Below are positions 35,579-43,639 of a stretch of DNA of 64,000 nucleotides, one piece after another. Below the pieces are notes generated by a model. That model ran no database searches and was not told where the DNA came from. It worked only from the letters and a program-made list of their open reading frames with translations. The stretch comes from CAJQGY01 sp964523375 (GTDB taxonomy: Bacteria; Pseudomonadota; Gammaproteobacteria; Magnimaribacterales; D2472): the NCBI GenBank assembly GCA_964523375.1, contig CAZFYG010000005.1, positions 17,897 through 81,896 of the forward strand, given 5' to 3'. Position 1 is the first letter of the stretch. Each line of letters opens with the position of its first letter. The translations under genes and the position numbers were made by a program.

Positions 35579-36040
35579 TTATATCTCCATCATCTCTAAT
35601 AGAGATTGAGTAATTTCTTTGCCTTTATTCAGACAGGTGGGCGAGGCTCTCTCCTCAGCTTGTTCAAGATTATTTGTTGCTAAGATACCATTAGCTATTG
35701 GAACCATACTTTTTAACGTAATATCCATCAAGGCCTGAGACGATGTATTGGAAATAATATCAAAATGAGGTGTTTCACCTTTTATTATTGCTCCAAAGGC
35801 TATAATTCCATCCGCACCTCTTTCTATAGCTTTTAGACATCCGAATGGTATTTCCCATGCACCAGGAACTCTTAATACTTCGACATTGGTAACATTTAAA
35901 CTACCTAAGTGTTTTAAAGATTCATTAACCATTTTTGTAACAATCCCATCATTCCATTTACTAGCAACAATTGAAATATTTTTGTTACCAATCAATGAAT
36001 TTGTTAAATCGCCATATTGAAACCCATCCTGTGTTTTCAT
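35579..36040 (-). CDS. ribH: 6,7-dimethyl-8-ribityllumazine synthase
   Basis: 153 residues. The substrate-binding segments are intact: VASKWNDGIVTKMV, RVPGAWEIPFGC, FGAIIKGETPHFDII with its catalytic His, and NGILATNNLEQAEERA. It condenses ribityl uracil with dihydroxybutanone phosphate in the penultimate riboflavin step. Start overlaps the ribBX stop as ATGA and the nusB start follows its stop directly. The dihydroxybutanone phosphate it uses is supplied by the preceding gene product. Confidence 0.95.
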   Translation of the reverse strand: MKTQDGFQYGDLTNSLIGNKNISIVASKWNDGIVTKMVNESLKHLGSLNVTNVEVLRVPGAWEIPFGCLKAIERGADGIIAFGAIIKGETPHFDIISNTSSQALMDITLKSMVPIANGILATNNLEQAEERASPTCLNKGKEITQSLLEMMEI

Positions 36041-37113
36041 TTCACAAACCCCACAATTTCTATATCAAAACCAGACAACGAAGGATATTTAAGAGGTGCG
36101 GCAAGAAGTCTAATTTTCTTCAACCCCAGCTCTCTTAAAATCTGCGACCCAACTCCAGAAACTCTTGTGTCGGGAACCCATTTTTTTTCAGAACCTTGCA
36201 AATGTCCAATTAGTTCGTCGGGAGTTTCTTGATTGCCAATTAACAGCAAAACTCCCACTTCTTCTTTACATACTCTATCAATTGCATCTTGAAAAGAAAG
36301 CCTGGAACCAAATTCATCTATACCAACCAAATCATGAATTAAGTTTGGCGCATGAACACGCACAATAGGGGCTTCTTCTGAGCTCAAGTTACCTTTTGTA
36401 AATGCGAGATGTAACTTACCAAAGATAGTATCTTTCCATGCGGTAAGAGTTAATTTATTGCCTCTTACATGAACCTCTCTTTCGTATTCTTTAGTAATTG
36501 ATTTTTCTTTAACAGCTCTATATTGAATGAGATCAGCGATCGTTCCAATTTTTAAATCATGCTTTGCTGCAAACAGCATTAGGTCGTCTCTTCTTGCCAT
36601 TGTTCCATCATCATTCATGATCTCACAAATAACTCCCGAAGGTTCTAATCCAGCTAGTCTTGATAAGTCGCATGCCGCCTCTGTGTGTCCAGCTCTATTA
36701 AGAACCCCTCCATCCATAGCTTTTAATGGGAAAATATGACCAGGTTGGACAATATCATTTTGATCAGATTCTTCTGCAACTGCTGTTCTGATTGTATGAG
36801 ATCTATCAGCTGCTGAAATTCCTGTAGTTATTCCAGATGCAGCCTCAATAGAGACGGTAAAAGCTGTTCCATGATTTGCTTTATTGCTATCTGTCATCAT
36901 GGGGAGATTTAATTCATCACATTTTTTTGAATCTAGAGTAAGGCAAACCAAACCTTTGGCCTTAGATATCATAAAATTAATAATTTCAGGTGTTACTAGC
37001 TGAGATGCACATACAAGATCTCCTTCATTCTCTCTATCCTCGTCATCAAGCAGGATAACCATTTTGCCATTTTGGATATCAGTGATTAGTTCTTCGACTT
37101 TATTAAAATTCAT
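36037..37113 (-). CDS. ribBX: Dihydroxybutanone phosphate synthase with degenerate GTP cyclohydrolase II domain (RibBX type)
   Basis: 358 residues in two domains. Residues 1-200 are RibB: DDEDRENEGDLV with its acidic metal ligands, and RAGHTEAACDLSRLAGLEPSGVICEI. Residues about 205-358 have the overall GTP cyclohydrolase II layout (PIVRVHAPNLIHDLVG, DTRVSGVGSQILRELGLKKIRLL), but where the real enzyme has a zinc site of three cysteines (usually SExxTGDxxxSxRCDCG) this protein has none, and the second half is therefore almost certainly not a cyclohydrolase. Such fusions are described as RibBX and linked to control of flavin levels. It makes dihydroxybutanone phosphate from ribulose 5-phosphate. 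It lies between ribD and ribH with four-base overlaps at both ends. Confidence 0.9.
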   Translation of the reverse strand: MNFNKVEELITDIQNGKMVILLDDEDRENEGDLVCASQLVTPEIINFMISKAKGLVCLTLDSKKCDELNLPMMTDSNKANHGTAFTVSIEAASGITTGISAADRSHTIRTAVAEESDQNDIVQPGHIFPLKAMDGGVLNRAGHTEAACDLSRLAGLEPSGVICEIMNDDGTMARRDDLMLFAAKHDLKIGTIADLIQYRAVKEKSITKEYEREVHVRGNKLTLTAWKDTIFGKLHLAFTKGNLSSEEAPIVRVHAPNLIHDLVGIDEFGSRLSFQDAIDRVCKEEVGVLLLIGNQETPDELIGHLQGSEKKWVPDTRVSGVGSQILRELGLKKIRLLAAPLKYPSLSGFDIEIVGFVK

Positions 37114-38219
37114 TTATATTTATTTTTTTTACGCATTATAATCTTAATATCATCACCAACGAGCATTGAATCATATATTTTAAATTTCTTTGCATCACTT
37201 AAAATACTTGGAGGCTTAATAGACATACTGTCTATGGATTTTTTTCCTAAAATTTTTGGAGATATATAGAGGATTAGCTCATCCACAAGACCTTCTTCCA
37301 GAAAAGAAGTAAATACATTTGAGCCTCCTTCAACCAATATAGAATTTAATTCATGCTTGGCTAATTCTTTGAGAGTATCATGCAAGGTTGAACTTTTCTT
37401 AATTGGAATTTTTGTAAGGTTCCCATCTTTTGAATGCGACAAAAATTTCCTCGAACATACAATAACTTCACCAGCCCCTTTTAGAATTTTAATATCATCT
37501 TGACCAGTTAAAAAACTGGAACCCAAAACAATTTTCTTTGGCTGTCCTCTATTTGAGTTACTAATATTTTCTCTTATATTAAGCCTAGGATTATCTTTTA
37601 AAATAGTGCCTGACCCAACTAAAATACCATCACTGGCTAACCTTATTTGTTGCACATCATCTCTAGATTTCTTTGAGGTTATCCATTTACTTTCTCCATT
37701 AGATAATGCAATTTTTGCATCTAAAGACTGAGCTATTTTTATTCTTATAAATGGTCTTCCTTTTTTATGCCTAAAAAAGAAGTCATGATTGATACTGATA
37801 GCTTGTTTTTCAAGTAACCCCACCTCAACATTAATACCGCTTTCTTTTAGAATTTTTACCCCATTTCCATTTATTTTTTTATTTGGGTCAAGGCTTGCAC
37901 AAAATACATTCTTAACACCATGCTCTATAAAAGAAGATGTGCATGGTGGAGTTTTTGAAAATATAGAGCAGGGCTCAAGAGTGACATATGCAGTAGAATC
38001 AAAGAGAAGTTTAGCCGCCTTAGCCTTGCCGTATTTTCTAATACAATAATTAATAGCATTTACTTCTGCGTGATGACCACCATATTTTCTATGGTAACCC
38101 CTTCCAATAATTTCATTATTTTTAACTAAGATGCATCCGACCTTTGGATTTGGATGCACATTATATGAACCTTTAAGAGCAAGGCTTATAGCTTCCTGCA
38201 TATAACCTTCTTGAGTCAT
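37110..38219 (-). CDS. ribD: Bifunctional riboflavin deaminase/reductase RibD
   Basis: 369 residues. The N-terminal deaminase domain has zinc motifs HHAEVNAI and PCSIFSKTPPC; the C-terminal reductase domain begins RPFIRIKIAQSLDAKIAL and has ILVGSGTILKDNPRLNIR and SILVEGGSNVFTSF. It carries out the second and third steps of riboflavin synthesis. ATG 38219 was chosen; a GTG at 38222 immediately after the nrdR stop is the alternative. It overlaps ribBX by four bases. There is no riboflavin synthase (ribE) gene between it and ribBX, where many gammaproteobacteria have one. Confidence 0.95.
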   Translation of the reverse strand: MTQEGYMQEAISLALKGSYNVHPNPKVGCILVKNNEIIGRGYHRKYGGHHAEVNAINYCIRKYGKAKAAKLLFDSTAYVTLEPCSIFSKTPPCTSSFIEHGVKNVFCASLDPNKKINGNGVKILKESGINVEVGLLEKQAISINHDFFFRHKKGRPFIRIKIAQSLDAKIALSNGESKWITSKKSRDDVQQIRLASDGILVGSGTILKDNPRLNIRENISNSNRGQPKKIVLGSSFLTGQDDIKILKGAGEVIVCSRKFLSHSKDGNLTKIPIKKSSTLHDTLKELAKHELNSILVEGGSNVFTSFLEEGLVDELILYISPKILGKKSIDSMSIKPPSILSDAKKFKIYDSMLVGDDIKIIMRKKNKYK

Positions 38220-38222
38220 CAC

Positions 38223-38690
38223 TTATTTCTTTTTAGGATTTTCTTTATTGAGGGAGTTTATCTCCGCAGAAAAATCTTTAATATCTTGGAAGTCTCTATA
38301 AACTGAAGCAAATCTTACATAAGCAACTTTATCAACCTCTTTTAGAGAGTCCATTATAAATTCACCTACGCGAAGAGATTTAATTTCTCGTTCTCCACAT
38401 GTTCTAATTTTATATAGTATTTTATTAAAACAAGCATCAACTTCTTCAGTAGAAAGTGGTCTTTTCTCAAGAGCCCTCAACATTCCTTTCTTAAGTTTTG
38501 ATCCATCAAACAGCTGTCTTTCACCATCACTTTTTATTACCTTAGGCAAGGCTAGATCAGCAGTTTCAAAGGTGGTAAATCTTGATTGACAAACTTCACA
38601 TGAACGCCTTCTTCTTGTCTGGGAACCATCTGCAACAAGACGAGAGTCTATTACTTTAGTATCTTCAGCTTGGCAATATGGACAGTGCAT
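38223..38690 (-). CDS. nrdR: Transcriptional repressor NrdR
   Basis: 155 residues. The zinc ribbon MHCPYCQAEDTKVIDSRLV followed by RRRSCEVCQSRFTTFE supplies four cysteines, and an ATP-cone domain follows with PKVIKSDGERQLFDGSKLKKGM. It senses ATP/dATP and represses ribonucleotide reductase genes by binding NrdR boxes. The end is lysine-rich. It sits directly after the glyA stop and before ribD, a classic glyA-nrdR-ribD order, so it is likely transcribed with folate and flavin genes. Confidence 0.96.
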   Translation of the reverse strand: MHCPYCQAEDTKVIDSRLVADGSQTRRRRSCEVCQSRFTTFETADLALPKVIKSDGERQLFDGSKLKKGMLRALEKRPLSTEEVDACFNKILYKIRTCGEREIKSLRVGEFIMDSLKEVDKVAYVRFASVYRDFQDIKDFSAEINSLNKENPKKK

Positions 38691-40010
38691 CTATAGGCTG
38701 TAAACAGGGTATTTATTGCAAAGAGCACTTATCTTCTTTTTAATTTCTTCGTGTTTTTTATTGTCATCCATATTCAAGATAATATCGCATATCCAATTGC
38801 TTATTAACTTAACTTCTTTTTCTTTAAACCCTCTAGTTGTGATTGCAGGAGTTCCAAGCCTCACTCCAGATGTAACAAAAGGAGATTTAGGATCATTTGG
38901 CACAGAGTTTTTATTGACTGTAATATTTACTTCACCTAAAACTCTTTCCAAGTCCTTGCCTGTAATATTCTTACTTCTAAGGTCAACTAGAACTATATGG
39001 TTTTCAGTCCCACCTGTAACAACATCAATACCACGAGACATAATTGTTTGGCTCATTACTTTTGCATTATTTATAACTTGCTTAATATATTTTTTAAATT
39101 CAGGATCTAAGGCCTCTTTAAAACAAATAGCTTTTGCAGCAACAACATGCATCAGAGGTCCTCCCTGAGACCCAGGAAAAACAGCAGAATTAAGTTTTTT
39201 ATGAAGCTCCGGATTTTCTTTAGCTAATATTATTCCAGATCTTGGTCCTCTTAAAGTTTTATGAGTTGTTGAGGTTACAACATCGGCATATGGGATTGGA
39301 GAGGGGTATAGCCCTGCTGCAACCAAGCCAGAAACATGCGCCATATCTACAAGGAAATACGCCCCCACCTCATCTGCAATTTCCCTAAATTTGCTCCAGT
39401 CTACTATTCCTGAAAAAGCAGAAAACCCTGCAATGATTAATTTAGGCTTATGTTCAATTGCCATTTCACGAACTTGATCATAGTCTATGTCATGAGTTTC
39501 CGGATGAAGGCCATACTGGTAACTTGTATAATTTCTACCTGAAAAATTAACTTTTGCACCATGGGTCAAGTGGCCACCATGATCTAAGCTCATACCCAAA
39601 ATAACATCATTTGGTTTTAGTAAGGCTAAAAATGCTGCAGCATTTGCTGAAGAGCCAGAGTGTGGTTGAACGTTTGCGTATGCTGCTCCAAATAGCTTTT
39701 TAGCTCTTTCAATTGCAAGCTCTTCCGCAACATCAACATGCTCACACCCTCCATAATACCTTTTTGATGGATAGCCTTCGGCATATTTATTAGTTAGGAT
39801 TGAACCCTGGGCTTCTAAAATTCTATTGCTAGCATAATTTTCTGATGCTATTAGCTCGACATGATCCTCTTGCCTTTGAGATTCATTTTTAAAAGAGCTC
39901 CATAACTCATCATCATAACTCTCAATATTTTCAGTATTTGAAAAAATTGAGTCTGCTCTCGAAGATTTTTGCGTAGAGCTAAACAAACCGTTTTTAATCT
40001 TATTAAACAA
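38691..40010 (-). CDS. glyA: Serine hydroxymethyltransferase
   Basis: 439 residues. PLP-enzyme signatures VELIASENYAS, NKYAEGYPSKRYYGGCEHVD, FGAAYANVQPHSGSSAN and the Schiff-base lysine in VVTSTTHKTLRGPRSG are intact. It interconverts serine and glycine, loading tetrahydrofolate. The N-terminus carries about 25 extra residues (MFNKIKNGLFSSTQKSSRADS and on) relative to most bacterial GlyA, apparently real because translation starts at a TTG with a strong GGAG site six bases upstream and no later start precedes the conserved core. It heads the glyA-nrdR-rib-nusB run. Confidence 0.95.
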   Translation of the reverse strand: MFNKIKNGLFSSTQKSSRADSIFSNTENIESYDDELWSSFKNESQRQEDHVELIASENYASNRILEAQGSILTNKYAEGYPSKRYYGGCEHVDVAEELAIERAKKLFGAAYANVQPHSGSSANAAAFLALLKPNDVILGMSLDHGGHLTHGAKVNFSGRNYTSYQYGLHPETHDIDYDQVREMAIEHKPKLIIAGFSAFSGIVDWSKFREIADEVGAYFLVDMAHVSGLVAAGLYPSPIPYADVVTSTTHKTLRGPRSGIILAKENPELHKKLNSAVFPGSQGGPLMHVVAAKAICFKEALDPEFKKYIKQVINNAKVMSQTIMSRGIDVVTGGTENHIVLVDLRSKNITGKDLERVLGEVNITVNKNSVPNDPKSPFVTSGVRLGTPAITTRGFKEKEVKLISNWICDIILNMDDNKKHEEIKKKISALCNKYPVYSL

Positions 40011-40053
40011 CTTTTTCTCCAGAAGTATTAATTATCGACTTATTTTAAATCAT

Positions 40054-40707
40054 CTAAGGCTGGTTGTGGACAAAACGCCTAACTCTTTTTGGATAACAGC
40101 CTCTGCATATTTTACAATCAAGACCAAAACATCCTCTAGCAGAACAAAACTGTCTTCCCCAAAATATTATCTGGAGATGTAACTTATTCCATCTATTCTT
40201 TGGAAAAACTTTTTTTAGATCTCTTTCAGTCTGAACAACATTTTTTCCATTTGATAGGCCCCATCTTTGAGCTAGTCTATGAATATGTGTGTCAACAGGA
40301 AAAGCAGGAACACCAAAACCTTGACTGATTACAACCGAAGCTGTTTTATGGCCAACGCCTGGAAGTTGTTCTAACTTTTCAATTTCAGAAGGGACAATTG
40401 AATCATACTCTTCGACTAGAATCTCTGAAAGCTTTTTTATAGCTTTTGATTTTTTGGGACCTAATCCACATGGCTTGATTATTTTATAGATCTCTTTTTC
40501 AGACAAAATAGACATTTCCTTAGCATTCTTAGCTTTTGCAAAAAGGATGGGTGTTACTTTGTTTACCCTTTCATCTGTACACTGTGCTGATAGCAAAACT
40601 GCAACAAGAAGTGTGAAATGATCACAGTGCTCCAAAGGAACAGGTGTTTCAGGATAATGATCCTCTAGAGTTTTTAATATAAATATAGCCCTTTCAGATT
40701 TTTTCAT
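40054..40707 (-). CDS. nth: Endonuclease III (base-excision DNA glycosylase/AP lyase)
   Basis: 217 residues. The helix-hairpin-helix LEQLPGVGHKTASVV carries the catalytic Lys, and VDTHIHRLAQRWG the catalytic Asp, so the enzyme removes oxidised pyrimidines and nicks the strand. The C-terminal Fe-S cysteines have an unusual arrangement, FCSARGCFGLDCKICRGC, instead of the C-x6-C-x2-C-x5-C spacing of E. coli. Transcribed in the same direction as glyA with a 43-base gap. It is divergent from the small LETM1-like gene with only 23 bases between starts. Confidence 0.93.
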   Translation of the reverse strand: MKKSERAIFILKTLEDHYPETPVPLEHCDHFTLLVAVLLSAQCTDERVNKVTPILFAKAKNAKEMSILSEKEIYKIIKPCGLGPKKSKAIKKLSEILVEEYDSIVPSEIEKLEQLPGVGHKTASVVISQGFGVPAFPVDTHIHRLAQRWGLSNGKNVVQTERDLKKVFPKNRWNKLHLQIIFWGRQFCSARGCFGLDCKICRGCYPKRVRRFVHNQP

Positions 40708-40730
40708 ACTAAGAAATGTAGCATAATATT

Positions 40731-41051
40731 ATGTTAAATATGAATACAAAAAAAATACAAAAATATCTGCTCAAGATTAAGGAAAGCTTTTTAGAAGAGT
40801 CTGATGAAAATAAAAAAATGTTAGATATCTATGTCAAATACATTGAAGGGTCTGTAACAGAAAATGAGTTAGACTTTGCAAACGAACAACTCACTCAAGT
40901 TTTAAAAAGTATAGGTCTCGGAGTATTAGTTATTCTACCTTTTAGCCCAGTTACTATTCCCTATATCTTAAAGAAAGCTGATGAATATGAGATTGATTTA
41001 ATACCAAAGTGGTATAAGACTTTAAGAAGTGAAGAGGATAGATTAGAATAA
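40731..41051 (+). CDS. Small LETM1-like protein
   Basis: 106 residues. The region from about residue 45 to 100 (QLTQVLKSIGLGVLVILPFSPVTIPYILKKADEYEIDLIPKWY) resembles the membrane-proximal core of LETM1-related proteins, where a hydrophobic stretch with Pro is followed by LL/IL-x-K-x3-x-IDILP. The N-terminal part is charged and helical. There is one hydrophobic segment and no signal peptide. Function unknown; mitochondrial LETM1 has been tied to cation/proton exchange, but that should not be transferred to a small bacterial relative. ATG 40740 is an alternative start. The thiolase gene begins 30 bases after it. Confidence 0.65.
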   Translation: MLNMNTKKIQKYLLKIKESFLEESDENKKMLDIYVKYIEGSVTENELDFANEQLTQVLKSIGLGVLVILPFSPVTIPYILKKADEYEIDLIPKWYKTLRSEEDRLE

Positions 41052-41081
41052 TCCTGTAAATTTTTTACTAATGGAGAAAAA

Positions 41082-42269
41082 ATGAAAAATGTAGTTATTG
41101 TAGATAGTGTAAGGACTGGGTTGGCAAAATCTCATCGTGGTGGGTTTAATATGACGCGACCAGATGACATGCTGGCGCATATCATAAATGCTTTGCTTGA
41201 AAGAAACCCTAACTTGCCGCCTGAGGCAGTAGAAGACATTATTATGGGTTGCGGAAATCCAGAGGGTGCACAAGGACATAACATTGGTAGGAATGCAGCG
41301 GTGCTTTCAAATCTTCCTATGTCTACTGGTGGAACTACAATTAATAGATATTGCTCATCTGGAATTCAGTCAATTTCTATGGCTGCTGGCCAAATTATGG
41401 CCGGTTGTTATGACACTGTAATAGCTGGTGGTGCAGAAACTATCTCAATGATGAAAATGAATACTGATAATTTTGTTAATGAGAAGCTTGCAGAGCAATC
41501 TCCAGGGATATATTACCCAATGGGGATGACTGCAGAGGTTGTTGCAAAAAGATATGGGATTTCAAGAGAGGCACAAGACGAGTTAGCTTTTCAAAGTCAA
41601 ATGAGAACTGCGGCTGCTCAAGAAGCAGGTATATACGACGATGAAATTATACCTATGGATACCAAAATGTTACTTATGAATAAGGAAACAGGAGAATCTA
41701 AAGAGGTTGATGTTACAGTTGATAAAGATGAATGTAATAGACCAACTACAACATTAGAAGGTTTGGCCGGTCTGAAACCTGTTTTTGACCCTGAAAATGG
41801 AAGTGTCACAGCTGGAAATTCATCTCAGCTATCAGATGGAGCATCTGTTAATTTAATTATGTCCGAAGATAAAGCTCTTGAGCTTGGTTTAAAACCAATA
41901 GCATATTTTAGAGGCTTTACAACAATGGGATGTGAGCCTGATGAAATGGGAATTGGCCCAGTCTACTCAGTACCTAAGTTGCTCAAAAACTATGGCATGT
42001 CTATGGGTGATATTGATCTATGGGAGCTCAATGAGGCATTCGCTGTTCAAGTGGCATACTGTAGAGATAAACTGGGAATTCCAATGGATAAACTTAATGT
42101 TAATGGTGGATCAATCTCAATAGGCCATCCATTTGGAATGACTGGATCAAGATGTGTAGGTCACCTTACAAGAGAGCTTGTAAGAAGAGACGCACAATTT
42201 GGAGTAGTCACAATGTGTGTTGGTGGAGGAATGGGAGCTTCAGGGTTATTCGAAAGATATCCTAGCTGA
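41082..42269 (+). CDS. Acetyl-CoA C-acyltransferase (thiolase)
   Basis: 395 residues. Nucleophilic Cys in RYCSSGIQSISMAAG (about 91), the active-site His in ISIGHPFGMTGSR, and the second catalytic Cys in VTMCVGGGMGAS are all present, giving a complete thiolase. It either shortens 3-oxoacyl-CoA (beta-oxidation) or condenses acetyl-CoA. The start has a GGAG site. No other beta-oxidation gene is next to it, so degradative and biosynthetic functions cannot be separated, although long-chain FadA-like use is common in this subgroup. thiL follows after three bases. Confidence 0.93.
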   Translation: MKNVVIVDSVRTGLAKSHRGGFNMTRPDDMLAHIINALLERNPNLPPEAVEDIIMGCGNPEGAQGHNIGRNAAVLSNLPMSTGGTTINRYCSSGIQSISMAAGQIMAGCYDTVIAGGAETISMMKMNTDNFVNEKLAEQSPGIYYPMGMTAEVVAKRYGISREAQDELAFQSQMRTAAAQEAGIYDDEIIPMDTKMLLMNKETGESKEVDVTVDKDECNRPTTTLEGLAGLKPVFDPENGSVTAGNSSQLSDGASVNLIMSEDKALELGLKPIAYFRGFTTMGCEPDEMGIGPVYSVPKLLKNYGMSMGDIDLWELNEAFAVQVAYCRDKLGIPMDKLNVNGGSISIGHPFGMTGSRCVGHLTRELVRRDAQFGVVTMCVGGGMGASGLFERYPS

Positions 42270-42272
42270 TCA

Positions 42273-43151
42273 TTGGCATCTGAATTTGAGCTGATAGATC
42301 TATTCCAAGATATCGGCTCTGAGTTTTATTCTCAAAACGGCATAATTATCCCTCCAGGGGATGATTGTGCTGTTTTTCAATCAAAAAAACCTATTATAAC
42401 TTCTGTTGATTCTTCTGTTGTGGGAGTGCATTTTCCCGAAAATATAATGCCATCTCAGATAGCCTATAGGTCTATTGCAGTTGCCTTAAGTGATATTGCT
42501 GCAATGGGGTGTCGGCCAATTGCTTTTAGCATATCCATATCAAGCCTAATAAATGATATTGACTGGTATAGAAATTTTTCCAACGGAGTTAAAGAAATTT
42601 CAAAAATTTACCAAATACCTCTTATAGGGGGTGATTTCACAAAAGGGCAGCTTAATATCAATATAATTGTGTATGGAGAACCTTTTTTGGATAAAATTTT
42701 AAAAAGAAGTGGTGCGAATGATGGAGATTTTATTTGTATTTCAAAGCAGGTTGGAAGGGCAAAAAAAGGTTTGAAAGATCTTCAATTAGGTAAAACAAAT
42801 TCAAGTTTTATAGATGATTACCTGAGACCAGAATCTAAGATAGATCTCGGCAAAGAAATTTCTGAAATAGCTACATCCTGCATTGATACTTCAGATGGCT
42901 TGCTTGCAGATTTAAAGCATATATTAAATAGCTCAAATGTTGGGGCTGAGATATATTTAGATGAAATACCATTTACACAGAATATTGATGATATAAATGC
43001 TGGCGATGATTATGATCTTTGTTTCACCATTCCAGAAAACTACTTAAAAGATAGTTTTTACATAATTGGCAAGGTTACAAAAAATAAATCTATAAAACTT
43101 ATTTCTGAAAAAGGTTATGATGTTGAAATTAATGGATATAAGCATTTCTAA
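42273..43151 (+). CDS. thiL: Thiamine-monophosphate kinase
   Basis: 292 residues, PurM-like ATPase fold. Conserved: ASEFELIDLFQ, PPGDDCAVFQ, DSSVVGVHFP, AYRSIAVALSDIAAMGCRPIA, LIGGDFTKG and CIDTSDGLLADLKHIL. It makes thiamine diphosphate, which the Dxs enzyme encoded nearby needs as cofactor. It is about 30 residues shorter than typical E. coli ThiL. Start is TTG four bases after the thiolase stop with no recognisable ribosome site. It is coupled to pgpA by a one-base TAATG overlap, a very common thiL-pgpA pairing. Confidence 0.93.
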   Translation: MASEFELIDLFQDIGSEFYSQNGIIIPPGDDCAVFQSKKPIITSVDSSVVGVHFPENIMPSQIAYRSIAVALSDIAAMGCRPIAFSISISSLINDIDWYRNFSNGVKEISKIYQIPLIGGDFTKGQLNINIIVYGEPFLDKILKRSGANDGDFICISKQVGRAKKGLKDLQLGKTNSSFIDDYLRPESKIDLGKEISEIATSCIDTSDGLLADLKHILNSSNVGAEIYLDEIPFTQNIDDINAGDDYDLCFTIPENYLKDSFYIIGKVTKNKSIKLISEKGYDVEINGYKHF

Positions 43152-43639
43152 TGAGCAACTTTCCAAACCTTAAAAAACCAACACATATTATTGCAACACT
43201 AGGCGGAATTGGTAATGCTAAATATGCACCAGGAACATGGGGTTCTTTGGCTGCCTTATTATTATTTATCTTCATTTCTCATCAAAGCATCAATATTGAA
43301 ATATTAATTATAGGTATTACATTTTATGCAATTTATATCTCTGGAATAGTTTCAGAAGATCTTGTTGAAAAAGATCATAAAGCCATTGTTATTGATGAGC
43401 TTGCAGGCATGTGGATCGCAGCGTACCCAGCAATCTACTATAGCTCTCAAAATGAAAGGGTTGCATTTGTTGTTTTAGCTTTTATTTTATTCAGAATATT
43501 TGATATTACTAAACCATATCCAATTTCATATATTGATAAGAATATCAAAGGCGGACTTGGTATTGTGCTTGATGATGTTGTTGCTGGGTTTATAGCTGCT
43601 GCTATGAGTATAGGTTTAATGAATCTAATATTTGGCTAG
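43151..43639 (+). CDS. pgpA: Phosphatidylglycerophosphatase A
   Basis: 162 residues with several membrane-embedded helices. The family hallmarks GNAKYAPGTWGSLAAL, IVIDELAGMW, FRIFDITKPYPI and VLDDVVAGFIAA, with its phosphate/metal-binding acidic residues, are intact. It dephosphorylates phosphatidylglycerol phosphate in phospholipid synthesis. The start overlaps the thiL stop by one base. Its last 38 bases overlap the dxs gene, which converges from the other strand, a long antisense overlap for two essential genes. Confidence 0.93.
   Translation: MSNFPNLKKPTHIIATLGGIGNAKYAPGTWGSLAALLLFIFISHQSINIEILIIGITFYAIYISGIVSEDLVEKDHKAIVIDELAGMWIAAYPAIYYSSQNERVAFVVLAFILFRIFDITKPYPISYIDKNIKGGLGIVLDDVVAGFIAAAMSIGLMNLIFG

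Noticed and set aside
38211..40010. FMN riboswitch for the riboflavin genes
   Set aside because: The rib genes follow glyA and nrdR with no gaps, so no leader long enough for an RFN element exists before ribD or ribBX.
42270..42275. TPP riboswitch before thiL
   Set aside because: Only three bases separate it from the thiolase gene.
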